DNA of 64,000 bases from Flavobacterium hydatis (GCF_000737695.1 NZ_JPRM01000002.1:62001-126000), one strand, 5' to 3'; numbered from the stretch's first letter, positions 24,533-33,752 are shown. Program-made: numbers and translations. Notes: a model not told the origin generated them from the sequence alone.

Positions 24533-24880
24533 ATGGGTGCTTTCGTGATAAGTAAGAGGTTTAATGATGAGTATAAATTTGTGTTTACTTCCAGAAAAGG
24601 GAAGGTCATCTTTACAAGTCTTAGTTATGAGCTTAAATTTGAATGTGAGGAAGAGATTGAGAAATTTAAGGGAAGTATAGATACGGCTAAGTTTTTGAAG
24701 TTTAAATCGTCTGGTGGGAAGTATTTCTTTAAGTTGGTTTTTGATGATAATCATTTTGCAACAAGTAGAAAATATACGACCGAGTTGCTTCTTCAAAAAG
24801 GAATAAAGGAAATTGTTACTTATGGATCTAGATCTGAAATTTTAGATTTCTCGGTTAATGATTTTGTTTTTGAGGATTAG
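24533..24880 (+). CDS. DUF1508 (YegP-like) family protein
   Basis: A 115-residue protein with two DUF1508-like repeats: MGAFVISKRFNDEYKFVFTS and SSGGKYFFKLVFDDN (second repeat near residue 60). YegP-family proteins are small beta-rich domains, usually two per chain, of unknown function; some respond to stress. There is no signal peptide. The gene stands alone between the tRNA terminator and a strong hairpin. Confidence 0.8.
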   Translation: MGAFVISKRFNDEYKFVFTSRKGKVIFTSLSYELKFECEEEIEKFKGSIDTAKFLKFKSSGGKYFFKLVFDDNHFATSRKYTTELLLQKGIKEIVTYGSRSEILDFSVNDFVFED

Positions 24881-24900
24881 CTTATAAGGTTGAAATAAAA

Positions 24901-24947
24901 AAGAGAGCGCGTTTTGATAATTTATCAAAACGCGCTCTCTTTTTTTT
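24901..24947. terminator. Strong terminator after the DUF1508 gene
   Basis: A near-perfect stem of about 20 bp (AAGAGAGCGCGTTTTGATAA with its complement at 24922-24941) and a T-run of eight. A-rich DNA upstream makes it bidirectional. Confidence 0.85.
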
Positions 24948-24980
24948 GGCTTAAAAAATAATGCTAAACTTTATTCCAAT

Positions 24981-25014
24981 AAAAAAGCCATCTCGCTCTT
25001 AGCGGATGGCTTTA
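24981..25014 (-). terminator. Terminator of the repeat lipoprotein gene
   Basis: AAAGCCATC pairs with GATGGCTTT; the loop is 12 nt. Read on the minus strand the stem is followed by TTTTATTGG, and it lies about 25 nt past the gene's stop. Confidence 0.7.
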
Positions 25015-25038
25015 AAAATTTTAGAATCTAGGTTCTAA

Positions 25039-25266
25039 TTATTTTTTTGCAGCTTCAGTTGCAGTTTTAGCAGCATCAGTAGCAGTAGCAGCAGCAGAAT
25101 CAACTACAACAGCAGCAGAATCAACTACAGCAGCAGCAGAATCAACAACAACAGCAGCAGAATCAACTACAGCAGCAGCGTCGTCAGCAGGAGCAGCGTC
25201 AGCTTTTTTACAAGATACAACAGTTAAAACAGCAACAACAGCTAAACTTAAAAATACTTTTTTCAT
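25039..25266 (-). CDS. Small lipoprotein with VDSAA repeats
   Basis: A 75-residue protein with a lipoprotein signal (KVFLSLAVVAVLTVVSC, Cys at 19) followed by a low-complexity region made of Ala, Val, Asp and Ser. The unit VDSAAVV/VDSAAAV occurs four times in a row, then a tail of Ala, Thr and Lys (TATDAAKTATEAAKK). The pattern suggests an extended or helical surface or periplasmic chain; the function is unknown. The DNA repeats (near 'gcagcagaatcaac') would allow slippage and copy change. A -7 element TATCTTTG lies 38 nt upstream of the start. Confidence 0.7.
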   Translation of the reverse strand: MKKVFLSLAVVAVLTVVSCKKADAAPADDAAAVVDSAAVVVDSAAAVVDSAAVVVDSAAATATDAAKTATEAAKK

Positions 25267-25636
25267 CTTACTTTATTATAAAAGGTTAATTATTAATTCG
25301 TGGCAAAGATATAAATTTTTTAATATGTAAAATATTTTTTTATTTTTTTTTAAAATATTCTTCGTTGCTCACGTTTATCTTATTATCAATTAACGTGCCA
25401 AAAACGTTAAAAAGCTTTTAGAAGTAATCAATTAATGTTTAATGGAGTGTTTTTTAGTCAAATGCACTCGCTAAGGCTAGTAAACACGTTGTTTCTCCGT
25501 TCTTAATTAGGCTAATTGTAATAAAAAATGAATCAGTATTAGCTATGAAAGTTTGAATTACTAATTCATTTTATCTGAAAACGGCCAAAAAATTATGATT
25601 TGGATAACATGTTTTATGATAAATTAGGGAGAGAGA
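25267..25636. other. Gene-free gap upstream of the lipoprotein gene
   Basis: I see only the lipoprotein promoter (-7 element TATCTTTG on the minus strand at 25304-25311) and AT-rich sequence. I find no further gene, tRNA or strong hairpin. Confidence 0.4.
25304..25311 (-). promoter_or_regulatory. -7 element of the lipoprotein gene
   Basis: TATCTTTG on the minus strand matches TAnnTTTG and lies 38 nt upstream of the ATG. No TTG appears at the expected -33 distance. Confidence 0.5.
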
Positions 25637-26863
25637 TTAAATAATGCTCATGATTTTATTGGTGGCTCCCTTCTTATTTTGAACGTACGACTTGCAAATT
25701 AAGCCTTTCTCATTAAGATAGTCTTTATCTGTGATAAGATGGTTGAATTCGGTTTCTAGTTGCTTTGCGTCGGTAATAGATATGCAACCTCCCAAATGAA
25801 CAAGTTCTGTGGCTTCGGCAAAATGAGAATAATTCGGTCCAATTATAATAGGAAGACCAAAAGTTGCTGGTTCTAGTATATTATGAACGCCAGGATTTCC
25901 GAAGCCACCACCTACATAAGCAATCGTTGCGTAACTGTATATCTTGGTTAATATCCCCACAGTATCAATGATAAAAACATCGTAATCAGCTAGGTTCTTG
26001 CCCTCTTTCTCAGAAAACAGAATTGTCTTTTTAGTAATAGATTGTTGTAGCGCTGTAATTTGTTCGGGTTTGATATTATGAGGAGCGATAATAAACTTTA
26101 CACGCTCTTGAGTAGTGTTAATATATTCGGTTAATAAAACTTCGTCCTTAGGCCATGAACTACCAATAACAATAGTAGTGGTGTTGTTTTTAAATTCAGC
26201 AATAAAATCTAAAGTATTATCACGTTCCAAAATAGCAACAACACGATCAAATCTAGTGTCTCCCGAAATGATTACGTTCTTATATCCAATAGATTCGATT
26301 TTGTTTTTGGAACTTTCGTTTTGAACAAAAAAGTAAGTAAAAGCATCAAGTGCTTTTTTGTAAAAACCACCATACCATTTAAAGAATATCTGATTGTCTC
26401 TAAAAATTCCCGAAACTAAATAAGTAGGTGTATTGTTTTTCTTTAATTCATTAAGGTAGTTTAGCCAAAACTCATATTTGATAAAAAAGACCATTTCTGG
26501 ATGAGCAAGTTTTAAAAATTGCTTAGCATTTTGTTTAGTATCCAGAGGAAGATAAAGTGTTGCATCTGCAACGGTATTGTTTTTTCGAACTTCATAACCA
26601 GAAGGAGAAAAGAAAGTAACAATGATTTTGTGAGAGGGATATTTTTCTTTTATTTTTTCGATAACTGGTAATCCTTGCTCGTACTCGCCTAGAGAAGCTG
26701 CGTGAAACCAAATCGTTTTGTCAGAGGGTTTTATCTTTTCTTTAAGGATGGCAAAAACATCTTTTCTTCCGTTTACAAATAGTCTGATTTTAGGACTAAA
26801 AAGGGCTACTATTTTTAATAAAAAGGCTACAATAAAAACGATTAGATTGTATAGAAAAAGCAT
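25637..26863 (-). CDS. waaA: 3-deoxy-D-manno-octulosonic acid transferase
   Basis: A glycosyltransferase of 408 residues that adds KDO to lipid A precursor at the inner membrane. The N-terminal hydrophobic stretch (FLYNLIVFIVAFLLKIVALF) is the usual membrane anchor. Motifs include WFHAASLGEYEQGLP, and GDTRFDRV and YVGGGFGNPGVHNILEPATFGLPIIIG (the last given in outline) in the GT-B fold. I place the start at 26863, not 26899: the ATG at 26863 gives the family start MLFLYNLIV, and the 12 extra residues upstream look unrelated. Confidence 0.9.
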   Translation of the reverse strand: MLFLYNLIVFIVAFLLKIVALFSPKIRLFVNGRKDVFAILKEKIKPSDKTIWFHAASLGEYEQGLPVIEKIKEKYPSHKIIVTFFSPSGYEVRKNNTVADATLYLPLDTKQNAKQFLKLAHPEMVFFIKYEFWLNYLNELKKNNTPTYLVSGIFRDNQIFFKWYGGFYKKALDAFTYFFVQNESSKNKIESIGYKNVIISGDTRFDRVVAILERDNTLDFIAEFKNNTTTIVIGSSWPKDEVLLTEYINTTQERVKFIIAPHNIKPEQITALQQSITKKTILFSEKEGKNLADYDVFIIDTVGILTKIYSYATIAYVGGGFGNPGVHNILEPATFGLPIIIGPNYSHFAEATELVHLGGCISITDAKQLETEFNHLITDKDYLNEKGLICKSYVQNKKGATNKIMSII

Positions 26864-27028
26864 AGTTGAATATTTGGGGCTAAAATACGTTTCTTTCAAT
26901 TATTTTCATTGGTTTAAACTCATTAAATAACTATTTTTGTTGCTCGTTTTCGGAAGTATTATTTTGAAAGTCAATAGAAATGTGGCTTAGTCCATTCGGG
27001 AGCGCAAACTTTAAATTAGAATATCGAA

Positions 27029-28159
27029 ATGAAAAAAATTCAAATGGTTGACTTAAAAAGTCAATATGATAAAATAAAAGTAGCTGTAAATGCTTCGATT
27101 CAAGACGTTTTAGATACAAATACATATATTAATGGACCATTGGTTCATCAATTCCAAAAAAATCTCGAAACTTATTTAGGGGCAAAACATGTTATTCCTT
27201 GTGCAAACGGAACAGATGCGTTGCAAATTGCAATGATGGGTCTGGATTTAAAACCAGGAGATGAGGTTATTACTGCCGATTTTACTTTTGCAGCAACTGT
27301 AGAGGTAATCGCTTTGTTGCAATTAACTCCTGTTTTAGTAGATGTTGAGATGGATAGTATGAATATTTCTATCGATGCTATTAAAAAAGCAATTACGCCA
27401 AAAACTAAAGCAATTGTTCCAGTACATTTATTCGGACGTGCTGCTAATATGGATGCAATTATGGAGCTTGCTGCAGCACATAATTTATATGTAATCGAAG
27501 ATAATGCGCAAGCAATTGGAGCTGATTATGTTTCTAAATCTGGTGCAAAAACCAAAGTAGGGGTTATGGGACATGTAGCTGCAACTTCTTTCTTTCCATC
27601 TAAAAACTTAGGTTGTTATGGAGATGGTGGAGCTATTTTTACTAATGATGATGCTTTGGCACATATTATTCGCGGAATTGTAAATCACGGAATGTACGAG
27701 CGTTATCATCATGATGTTGTAGGTGTAAATTCACGTTTAGATAGTATTCAGGCAGGAGTTTTAAATGTAAAACTTCCGTTATTAGATGAGTATAATAAAG
27801 CACGTCGTGAGGCTGCAACTAAATATAATGCTGCATTAGCAGGACATGCTAATATTATTACGCCTTCATTTAATCCTAAAGAAAATGATCACGTTTTTCA
27901 TCAATATACTTTACGAATTATAAATGCTGATAGAAACGGATTGTTGCAACATTTACAAGATAAAGGAATTCCTTGTGCGATTTATTATCCAATTCCGTTG
28001 CATTCTCAAAAAGCATATCTTGATGTACGTTATAAAGAAGAATATTTCCCAGTGACCAATCAATTGGTACAAGAAGTATTGTCTTTGCCTATGCATACTG
28101 AGCTTGATGATGAGCAAATTAAATTTATTACCGATAGTGTAATTGAATTTTTGAAATAA
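27029..28159 (+). CDS. DegT/DnrJ/EryC1/StrS-family aminotransferase
   Basis: A 376-residue PLP-dependent sugar aminotransferase. It starts IQMVDLKSQYDKIK and has NGTDALQIAMMGLDLKPGDEV, VPVHLFGR and the PLP-Lys region FFPSKNLGCYGDGGAIFTND (Lys in SKNLG). The family makes amino sugars for surface polysaccharides. The neighbours fit: waaA upstream (divergent) and galE 36 nt downstream, together suggesting envelope sugar supply. The exact nucleotide-sugar substrate is not decidable; WlbE/WecE-like enzymes are closest in form. Confidence 0.88.
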   Translation: MKKIQMVDLKSQYDKIKVAVNASIQDVLDTNTYINGPLVHQFQKNLETYLGAKHVIPCANGTDALQIAMMGLDLKPGDEVITADFTFAATVEVIALLQLTPVLVDVEMDSMNISIDAIKKAITPKTKAIVPVHLFGRAANMDAIMELAAAHNLYVIEDNAQAIGADYVSKSGAKTKVGVMGHVAATSFFPSKNLGCYGDGGAIFTNDDALAHIIRGIVNHGMYERYHHDVVGVNSRLDSIQAGVLNVKLPLLDEYNKARREAATKYNAALAGHANIITPSFNPKENDHVFHQYTLRIINADRNGLLQHLQDKGIPCAIYYPIPLHSQKAYLDVRYKEEYFPVTNQLVQEVLSLPMHTELDDEQIKFITDSVIEFLK

Positions 28160-28195
28160 ACCAAAACAAGTAAATAGCCAAAAAACAACCAAGAA

Positions 28196-29218
28196 ATGAA
28201 AGTATTAGTAACAGGGGGATTAGGATTTATCGGTTCGCATACCGTAGTCGAATTGCAAAATGAAGGCTTTGAAGTTGTAATAATTGATAATCTTTCTAAT
28301 TCTTCAGAAGATGTTTTAAAAGGAATTGTAGCCATTACAGGTAAAACGCCTTTGTTCGAAAAATTAGATTTAAGAGAAAAGGCTGCAGTGCAAAACTTTT
28401 TTAAGAAGCATAATGATGTTACTGGGGTAATTCATTTTGCGGCATCAAAAGCGGTTGGAGAAAGTGTTGAAAATCCACTTTTATACTACGAAAACAACAT
28501 TAGTAGTTTAGTGTATCTTTTGCAGGAACTACAGCAAAAGCCAGAGGCTAGTTTTATTTTTAGTTCATCTTGTACGGTTTACGGTCAAGCCGAAAAAATG
28601 CCGATTACAGAAGATGCTCCTGTGCAGCAACCAATATCTCCTTACGGAAATACTAAGAAAATAGGTGAAGAAATTATTAGAGATACTGCAAAAGCTACTA
28701 ATATCAACGCTATTTTATTGCGTTATTTTAACCCGATTGGAGCGCATCCATCTACAGAAATTGGTGAATTGCCAATTGGAGTTCCTCAGAATTTAGTTCC
28801 TTTTATTACACAAACCGGAATCGGATTGCGTCAGGAATTATCAGTTTACGGAGATGATTATCCTACAACCGATGGTACTTGCGTTCGGGATTATATTCAT
28901 GTGGTCGATTTAGCAAAAGCGCATGTCGTGGCACTACAGAGATTATTGAATAAAAAGAATCTGGAAAAAGTAGAAACATTTAATCTGGGTACAGGAAAAG
29001 GAAGTTCTGTTCTTGAAGTGATTACGAGTTTTGAAAAGGTAAGTGATAAAAAATTACCATATAAAATTGTAGCACGAAGAGAAGGTGATATTACCGAGGC
29101 TTATGCAAATACAGCAAAAGCTAATGATGTGCTGGGGTGGAAAGCCCAATCAACGCTTGATGAAGCGATGAAGAGCGCTTGGAAATGGGAAGAAAAGATA
29201 AGAAACAAAGTTTCTTAG
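28196..29218 (+). CDS. galE: UDP-glucose 4-epimerase
   Basis: A 340-residue extended SDR enzyme that interconverts UDP-glucose and UDP-galactose. It has GGLGFIGSHTVVELQ (NAD-binding Gly-rich loop), SSSCTVYGQ (catalytic Ser/Thr area), YGNTK (YxxxK) and RYFNPIGAHPSTEIGE. The C-terminal region VVARREGDITEAYANTAKA is typical of GalE. It is 36 nt downstream of the aminotransferase, so likely in one operon, and ends at a hairpin. Confidence 0.92.
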   Translation: MKVLVTGGLGFIGSHTVVELQNEGFEVVIIDNLSNSSEDVLKGIVAITGKTPLFEKLDLREKAAVQNFFKKHNDVTGVIHFAASKAVGESVENPLLYYENNISSLVYLLQELQQKPEASFIFSSSCTVYGQAEKMPITEDAPVQQPISPYGNTKKIGEEIIRDTAKATNINAILLRYFNPIGAHPSTEIGELPIGVPQNLVPFITQTGIGLRQELSVYGDDYPTTDGTCVRDYIHVVDLAKAHVVALQRLLNKKNLEKVETFNLGTGKGSSVLEVITSFEKVSDKKLPYKIVARREGDITEAYANTAKANDVLGWKAQSTLDEAMKSAWKWEEKIRNKVS

Positions 29219-29240
29219 TTTAAAATAGATAGTATTTTAA

Positions 29241-29279
29241 AAGTCCCAAATTATAGTATTATAATTTGGGGCTTTTTTA
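29241..29279 (+). terminator. Terminator after galE
   Basis: Stem GTCCCAAATTATA with TATAATTTGGGGC (one G-T pair), then seven T residues. Confidence 0.8.
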
Positions 29280-29302
29280 TTTAAAAAGATATAGTATTAG
29301 CG

Positions 29303-30208
29303 ATGCAACAAAAACCAGATTATAAATTATATCTCTGCATGGCAACAGTAGGGATCGTGTGGGGGACAACTTTTTTAGGAATCAGGGTTGCGGTAGAAAC
29401 AATTCCGCCATGGTTTGTAACTTCTATTCGTCAGGGTTTAGCAGGATTAATAGCAATGACTATTTTACTGTTTAAAAAAGAATTAAAATGGATTGGTTGG
29501 GAGAATTTTAAACACCAATTAATTCCAGCTTTATTAATGATTGTTATTGCAAATGGTTTTACCACCGTTGCTGAGCAAACTTTGCCAAGTGGACTAGCAT
29601 CTATAATGAGTGCTTTGTCGCCTGTACTTATCTTTATAGGTAGTGTTTTGTTTGGATTGCAAAAACCAAGTTTAAAAGGTATTATAGGAGTTATAATTGG
29701 TTTTACGGGAGTTGTTTTTATTTTTAAAGATGGACTAGGTTTATTTTTAGATTCTAATTATCAACACGGACTTATATTTATGAGTTTAGCAATTTTAGGT
29801 TGGGCAGCGGGAACAATTTATACAAAAACTCATGCACATAAATCGAATAATATTACACTGAATTTATTTTATCAGTTTACTATTGCTACTTTGGTTCAGT
29901 TGGTTTTGGCATTTATTTTTTCTCCAAATCCAGATGTAAGCTTGTGGAGTACGAGAAGTATTTTTGCAGCTTTATATTTGTCTATTTTTGGATCTATACT
30001 AGCTTTTTTCTCTTATCATTATGCTTTGAAGCGAGTAACGGCAATACAGGTTTCTATTTTGTCTTACTTCAATACTATAATTGCAGTTTTTCTTGGGTGG
30101 TTATTGTTAGACGAAGTAATTACTGTAGATTTTATTATCGCGACAGCACTTATTATATCAGGAGTTTTTATTATCAATTATAAAAAGAAAGAAAAAAAGA
30201 TTGCCTAA
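29303..30208 (+). CDS. EamA/DMT-superfamily transporter
   Basis: A 301-residue inner-membrane protein with about ten predicted helices and two EamA repeats. The first starts YLCMATVGIVWGTTFLGIRV; the second near residue 155 contains GWAAGTIYTKTHA. The C-terminus is Lys-rich (KKKEKKIA). Drug/metabolite transporters of this type commonly export amino acids or metabolites; the substrate is unknown. Confidence 0.88.
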   Translation: MQQKPDYKLYLCMATVGIVWGTTFLGIRVAVETIPPWFVTSIRQGLAGLIAMTILLFKKELKWIGWENFKHQLIPALLMIVIANGFTTVAEQTLPSGLASIMSALSPVLIFIGSVLFGLQKPSLKGIIGVIIGFTGVVFIFKDGLGLFLDSNYQHGLIFMSLAILGWAAGTIYTKTHAHKSNNITLNLFYQFTIATLVQLVLAFIFSPNPDVSLWSTRSIFAALYLSIFGSILAFFSYHYALKRVTAIQVSILSYFNTIIAVFLGWLLLDEVITVDFIIATALIISGVFIINYKKKEKKIA

Positions 30209-30231
30209 AATCTTGTTTCTAATTGTGTAGA

Positions 30232-30269
30232 AATCTCAAATTGTCATGTTGATAGTTTGGGATTTTTTG
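30232..30269 (+). terminator. Terminator after the EamA transporter gene
   Basis: AATCTCAAA and TTTGGGATT pair (one G-T), followed by six T residues. It is 24 nt past the stop. Confidence 0.6.
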
Positions 30270-30416
30270 TTTGGTGTAAAATGTTGTAAATTCGGATATT
30301 AAATAAAATCATCATGAATGCTAAAAAGGGAAAAACAAATAAAGTATAACTGATACTTAACTCAGTGCTAACGTTTATTGAATGAAAATGGCATTTATTT
30401 GCTAAAAATATAAACT

Positions 30417-31619
30417 ATGAATTCATTTCAAATTTTAAAAAGCACAATTTTCTTAAGTGCTGTAATTTTGTTATTGGCTTGTGATATGAATGACGATGAT
30501 AATCAAACGCCTGAAACTGGAAAATATCCAACTTTAACTGGAGCAAATCCTATTGTAGTCGCTCACCGAGGTGCATCAGGTTATTTGCCAGAGCATACTA
30601 TTGAGGGATATACTAAAGCTATCGAAATGGGAGCTGATTTTATAGAGCCAGATTTAGTAATGACAAAAGATGGACAACTTGTAGTACGCCATGAACCAAT
30701 GCTGTCTGGAACGACAAACGTATCAGAAATTCCAGCTTTTGCTTCTAAAAAAACAACCAAAAATATTGATGGTGCAATGGTATCCGATTGGTTTGTTTCT
30801 GATTTTACTTTAGCAGAAATTAAACAATTAAAAGCAAAACAAGCTTTTGCGGAGCGTTCACAACAATATAATAATCTGTATGCGATTCCAACATTTGCAG
30901 AAGTTATTGCTTTGGCAAAACAAAAATCAGCACAATTAGGACGTGTTATCGGGATTTATCCAGAAACAAAACATCCTTCTTTTCATGAGGCGTTAAATTT
31001 AAAGATTACCGATAAATTATTAGAAATGTTAACTGCCGAGGGATGGAATAATGCTTCGTCTCCAGTTTATGTTCAGTCGTTTGAGGTTTCTAATTTGCAA
31101 TACATAAGAACTAAATCAACAGTGAAAACAATACAGTTATTGAGCTGTTACGATGTAGCTCTAAATGGAGATTTGATTTTTACAGTTCCTCAAGGAGAAA
31201 TTATTTCTGATGGAAAACCATACGATTGGTATTTAAAAGGTGATACTAGAGATTATGGATTTTTTAGAACACAGGAAGGTTTAGATTTTGTAAAAACTTA
31301 CGCAACAGGAATTGGTCCGTGGAAACCTTTTATCATTTCGTATAAAGGAGTAGATGCAAATAATGATGGCAAAGCAGACGATATTAATGCAGACGGTAAA
31401 GTAGATGATGCTGATAAAGTTGCGCTACCACCAACAACTTTAATTTCTGATGCGCATAAAAAAGGATTACAAGTGCATGCTTACACGTTCAGAAATGAAG
31501 GGAAACGATTGTTGAGTAATTATAAAAATAACCCAACTTTAGAATATCAGGCTTTTTATAAATTAGGTTTAGATGGTGTGTTTTCTGATTTTACAGATAC
31601 AGCAGTTCAAGCGAGATAA
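30417..31619 (+). CDS. Glycerophosphodiester phosphodiesterase lipoprotein (GlpQ-like)
   Basis: A 400-residue lipoprotein (lipobox LLAC, Cys22, then DMNDDDN) with the GDPD TIM barrel that splits glycerophosphodiesters into glycerol-3-phosphate and an alcohol. Catalytic motifs are VVAHRGASGYLPEHT (His) and FIEPDLVMTKDGQLVVRHEP (Glu, Asp, His). Near residue 310-330 an Asp-rich insert, DANNDGKADDINADGKVDD, resembles EF-hand-like calcium loops. The acidic residues after the Cys fit a flavobacterial surface-lipoprotein export signal. The enzyme is probably on the cell surface or in the periplasm. Confidence 0.88.
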   Translation: MNSFQILKSTIFLSAVILLLACDMNDDDNQTPETGKYPTLTGANPIVVAHRGASGYLPEHTIEGYTKAIEMGADFIEPDLVMTKDGQLVVRHEPMLSGTTNVSEIPAFASKKTTKNIDGAMVSDWFVSDFTLAEIKQLKAKQAFAERSQQYNNLYAIPTFAEVIALAKQKSAQLGRVIGIYPETKHPSFHEALNLKITDKLLEMLTAEGWNNASSPVYVQSFEVSNLQYIRTKSTVKTIQLLSCYDVALNGDLIFTVPQGEIISDGKPYDWYLKGDTRDYGFFRTQEGLDFVKTYATGIGPWKPFIISYKGVDANNDGKADDINADGKVDDADKVALPPTTLISDAHKKGLQVHAYTFRNEGKRLLSNYKNNPTLEYQAFYKLGLDGVFSDFTDTAVQAR

Positions 31620-31637
31620 TTTTGCTTTAAGCAATAA

Positions 31638-31679
31638 AAATCCCATACTATCAAATCCGATAATATGGGATTTTTTTTG
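31638..31679 (+). terminator. Terminator after the GDPD gene
   Basis: TCCCATA and TATGGGA pair across a 16-nt loop, followed by a T-run of eight. It can also end the convergent gene on the minus strand. Confidence 0.75.
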
Positions 31680-31693
31680 TTTTAAAGCTTTTG

Positions 31694-32215
31694 TTATTGT
31701 GGGTCGAAAGATTGAGGGATTTTTCTGTCCTCTTTCTCTTTGTCAAAAGTCCAAGATATAATCCACCATCTCCCTTCGTTGTAATAGAGCTGTATACTAT
31801 TAATTCCTCTTCGGGCAACAGGGCCATTTTTTACTAATCGAGTTTCATAAGTGCTCCAAACGTGTGCGATATTCCCAAATATACGAACTTCACGGTTTAT
31901 TTCTTTTTCATAAAAGGCTGTTTTTGCAACCATAGTATCGGTTTCTTTATGAAAATCTTTAAGGGACATTGTAGTTTGTTGTGTTTTTCCATTGGCATTT
32001 TCCACCGGAAAAGAATAAATAGCATTTGGGTCATGAAGCGAAAGGTCGCGTTCCCATTGTCGTTTTTCTCCGGCTTCTCCCGAAACGGCTTCGTAAGTAG
32101 CTTTTATAATTCCGTTAATAGTAGCGACATCTTCCTTTAGAGGATATTTTTGTGCATTCGAAATTTGTGTAGACATAATAATAGTTAATAAGATTTTTAA
32201 AATTGCTTTTATCAT
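31694..32215 (-). CDS. SnoaL/NTF2-like exported protein
   Basis: A 173-residue protein with an N-terminal signal (AILKILLTIIMSTQISNAQ) and an NTF2-like alpha+beta barrel domain. The end matches the family (VRIFGNIAHVWSTYETRLVKNGP and INSIQLYYNEGRWWIISWTFDKE, given in outline). NTF2-like proteins bind or turn over small ligands; the function here is unknown. It lies next to, and on the same strand as, the stand-alone LytTR gene. Confidence 0.75.
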   Translation of the reverse strand: MIKAILKILLTIIMSTQISNAQKYPLKEDVATINGIIKATYEAVSGEAGEKRQWERDLSLHDPNAIYSFPVENANGKTQQTTMSLKDFHKETDTMVAKTAFYEKEINREVRIFGNIAHVWSTYETRLVKNGPVARRGINSIQLYYNEGRWWIISWTFDKEKEDRKIPQSFDPQ

Positions 32216-32328
32216 TGCTGAATTGTTTAATGTTCAGGCAAATGAAAACAAAGTATAAAGCACATGGAACTATTTTATACAAACGTGTGTAAATACTATA
32301 CACACTGCTTGTTTTTTTATGTGGACGA

Positions 32329-32655
32329 TTATAGCATAAACTTATCGAGAGCGGTAGTAAGGCATTCTTTGTAGGTTTTACCAATGGTGATTTTATTTCC
32401 TTTGGCTATAATATGATTGTCTTCGATACTATCTATATTGGTTAAATTAACAATTGAAGAATTGTGAACTCTCATAAATTCATTGGGCAATACATCAATT
32501 AAATCTTTTAGGGATTTGTAATAAGTGTATTTTGTATTGTCTATAGTTATTATTTGTACATAATTACCTAAACCAGTAATGACAGCGATAGTATCAAAGT
32601 ATAATTTGATTATCTTTTTATCGGTTTTTATGAAGGTGAATTTTTCAGATGTCAT
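32329..32655 (-). CDS. Stand-alone LytTR DNA-binding protein
   Basis: A 108-residue protein made of only a LytTR domain (ETH-type beta fold): FIKTDKKIIKLYFDTIAVITG, YYKSLKDLIDVLPNEFMRVHNSSIVNLTNIDSI in outline, and a C-terminal KITIGKTYKECL. There is no receiver domain, so it cannot be a standard response regulator. It is upstream of, and on the same strand as, the SnoaL-like gene. Proteins of this kind may bind promoters constitutively or use a partner. Confidence 0.85.
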   Translation of the reverse strand: MTSEKFTFIKTDKKIIKLYFDTIAVITGLGNYVQIITIDNTKYTYYKSLKDLIDVLPNEFMRVHNSSIVNLTNIDSIEDNHIIAKGNKITIGKTYKECLTTALDKFML

Positions 32656-32723
32656 TGCTGGTTTTTAGTTTGTGTGGTTTTTCGAAATTACATAAATATT
32701 ACTTATGTAGAGTTTGAAATATT

Positions 32724-32758
32724 AAAAAAATCCCCACAAACATATGCTTGTGAGGATT
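32724..32758 (-). terminator. Terminator of fabD
   Basis: AATCCCCACAA pairs with TTGTGAGGATT (one G-T), with a T-run on the minus strand. Confidence 0.75.
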
Positions 32759-32817
32759 CTATTTTTGTTGACAATTTTTAGACTGACTTCTTAAAACTGT
32801 AACTGAATACCGAAAAA

Positions 32818-33693
32818 TTATGCATTTGCAGTAACAGCTTCTTTATCAATTTTACCGATTAATCCAGCTAAAACTTTTCCAGGACCTACTTCTGTAAATA
32901 AAGTAGCGCCATCAGCAATCATTTGTTGTACAGATTGAGTCCATTTTACAGGAGCTGTAAGCTGAATGATTAAATTCTTTTTTATTTCATTTGGATCAGA
33001 AACCGCACTTGCAGTTACGTTTTGATATACAGGACAAATAGGAGTAGAGAAAGTTGTTGCTTCAATCGCAGCAGCTAATTCTTCTCTTGCAGGTTCCATC
33101 ATTGGTGAGTGAAAAGCGCCACCAACAGGTAATATCAAAGCACGTTTTGCACCAGCAGCTTTCATTGCTTCACAAGCTTTTTCAACAGCAGTTGTTTCTC
33201 CAGAAATTACTAATTGCCCAGGACAGTTGTAATTTGCAGCAACTACAATTCCGTCTATCGAAGCACAAACTTCTTCTACAACATTATCTGCTAATCCTAA
33301 AACTGCAGCCATTGTAGATGGAGTAATTTCGCAAGCTTTTTGCATTGCCAAAGCACGTTGAGAAACTAATTTTAATCCGTCTTCAAAAGACAAAGTGCCG
33401 TTTGCAACCAGAGCAGAAAATTCTCCTAAAGAGTGACCTGCTACCATTTCTGGTTTAAAATCTTCTCCCAAAGTTTTGGCTAAAATAACCGAATGCAAGA
33501 ATACTGCTGGTTGGGTTACTTTAGTTTCTTTTAGTTCTTCGGCAGTACCTTCAAACATGATATCAGTAATTCTAAAACCTAATATTTCGTTAGCTTTCTC
33601 GAATAATTCTTTGGCTAAAGCCGAATTTTCATATAAGTCTTTGCCCATTCCTGTAAATTGCGCACCTTGACCTGGAAATACGTATGCTTTCAT
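32818..33693 (-). CDS. fabD: Malonyl-CoA:ACP transacylase
   Basis: A 291-residue enzyme that transfers malonyl groups to ACP, feeding fatty-acid elongation. The start is FPGQGAQFTGMGKDLYE; the nucleophile is Ser88 in AGHSLGEFSALVA; GGAFHSPMM holds the catalytic His; and GPGKVLAGLI is at the C-terminus. It is on its own, away from other fab genes, with its own terminator. A -7 box TATTTTTG lies at 33753-33760 on the minus strand. Confidence 0.95.
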   Translation of the reverse strand: MKAYVFPGQGAQFTGMGKDLYENSALAKELFEKANEILGFRITDIMFEGTAEELKETKVTQPAVFLHSVILAKTLGEDFKPEMVAGHSLGEFSALVANGTLSFEDGLKLVSQRALAMQKACEITPSTMAAVLGLADNVVEEVCASIDGIVVAANYNCPGQLVISGETTAVEKACEAMKAAGAKRALILPVGGAFHSPMMEPAREELAAAIEATTFSTPICPVYQNVTASAVSDPNEIKKNLIIQLTAPVKWTQSVQQMIADGATLFTEVGPGKVLAGLIGKIDKEAVTANA

Positions 33694-33752
33694 TTCTTTT
33701 AATTTAAAAATTTAGTGATTCTAAAATTGAAAAATTAGTTTCAATTGAAAGG

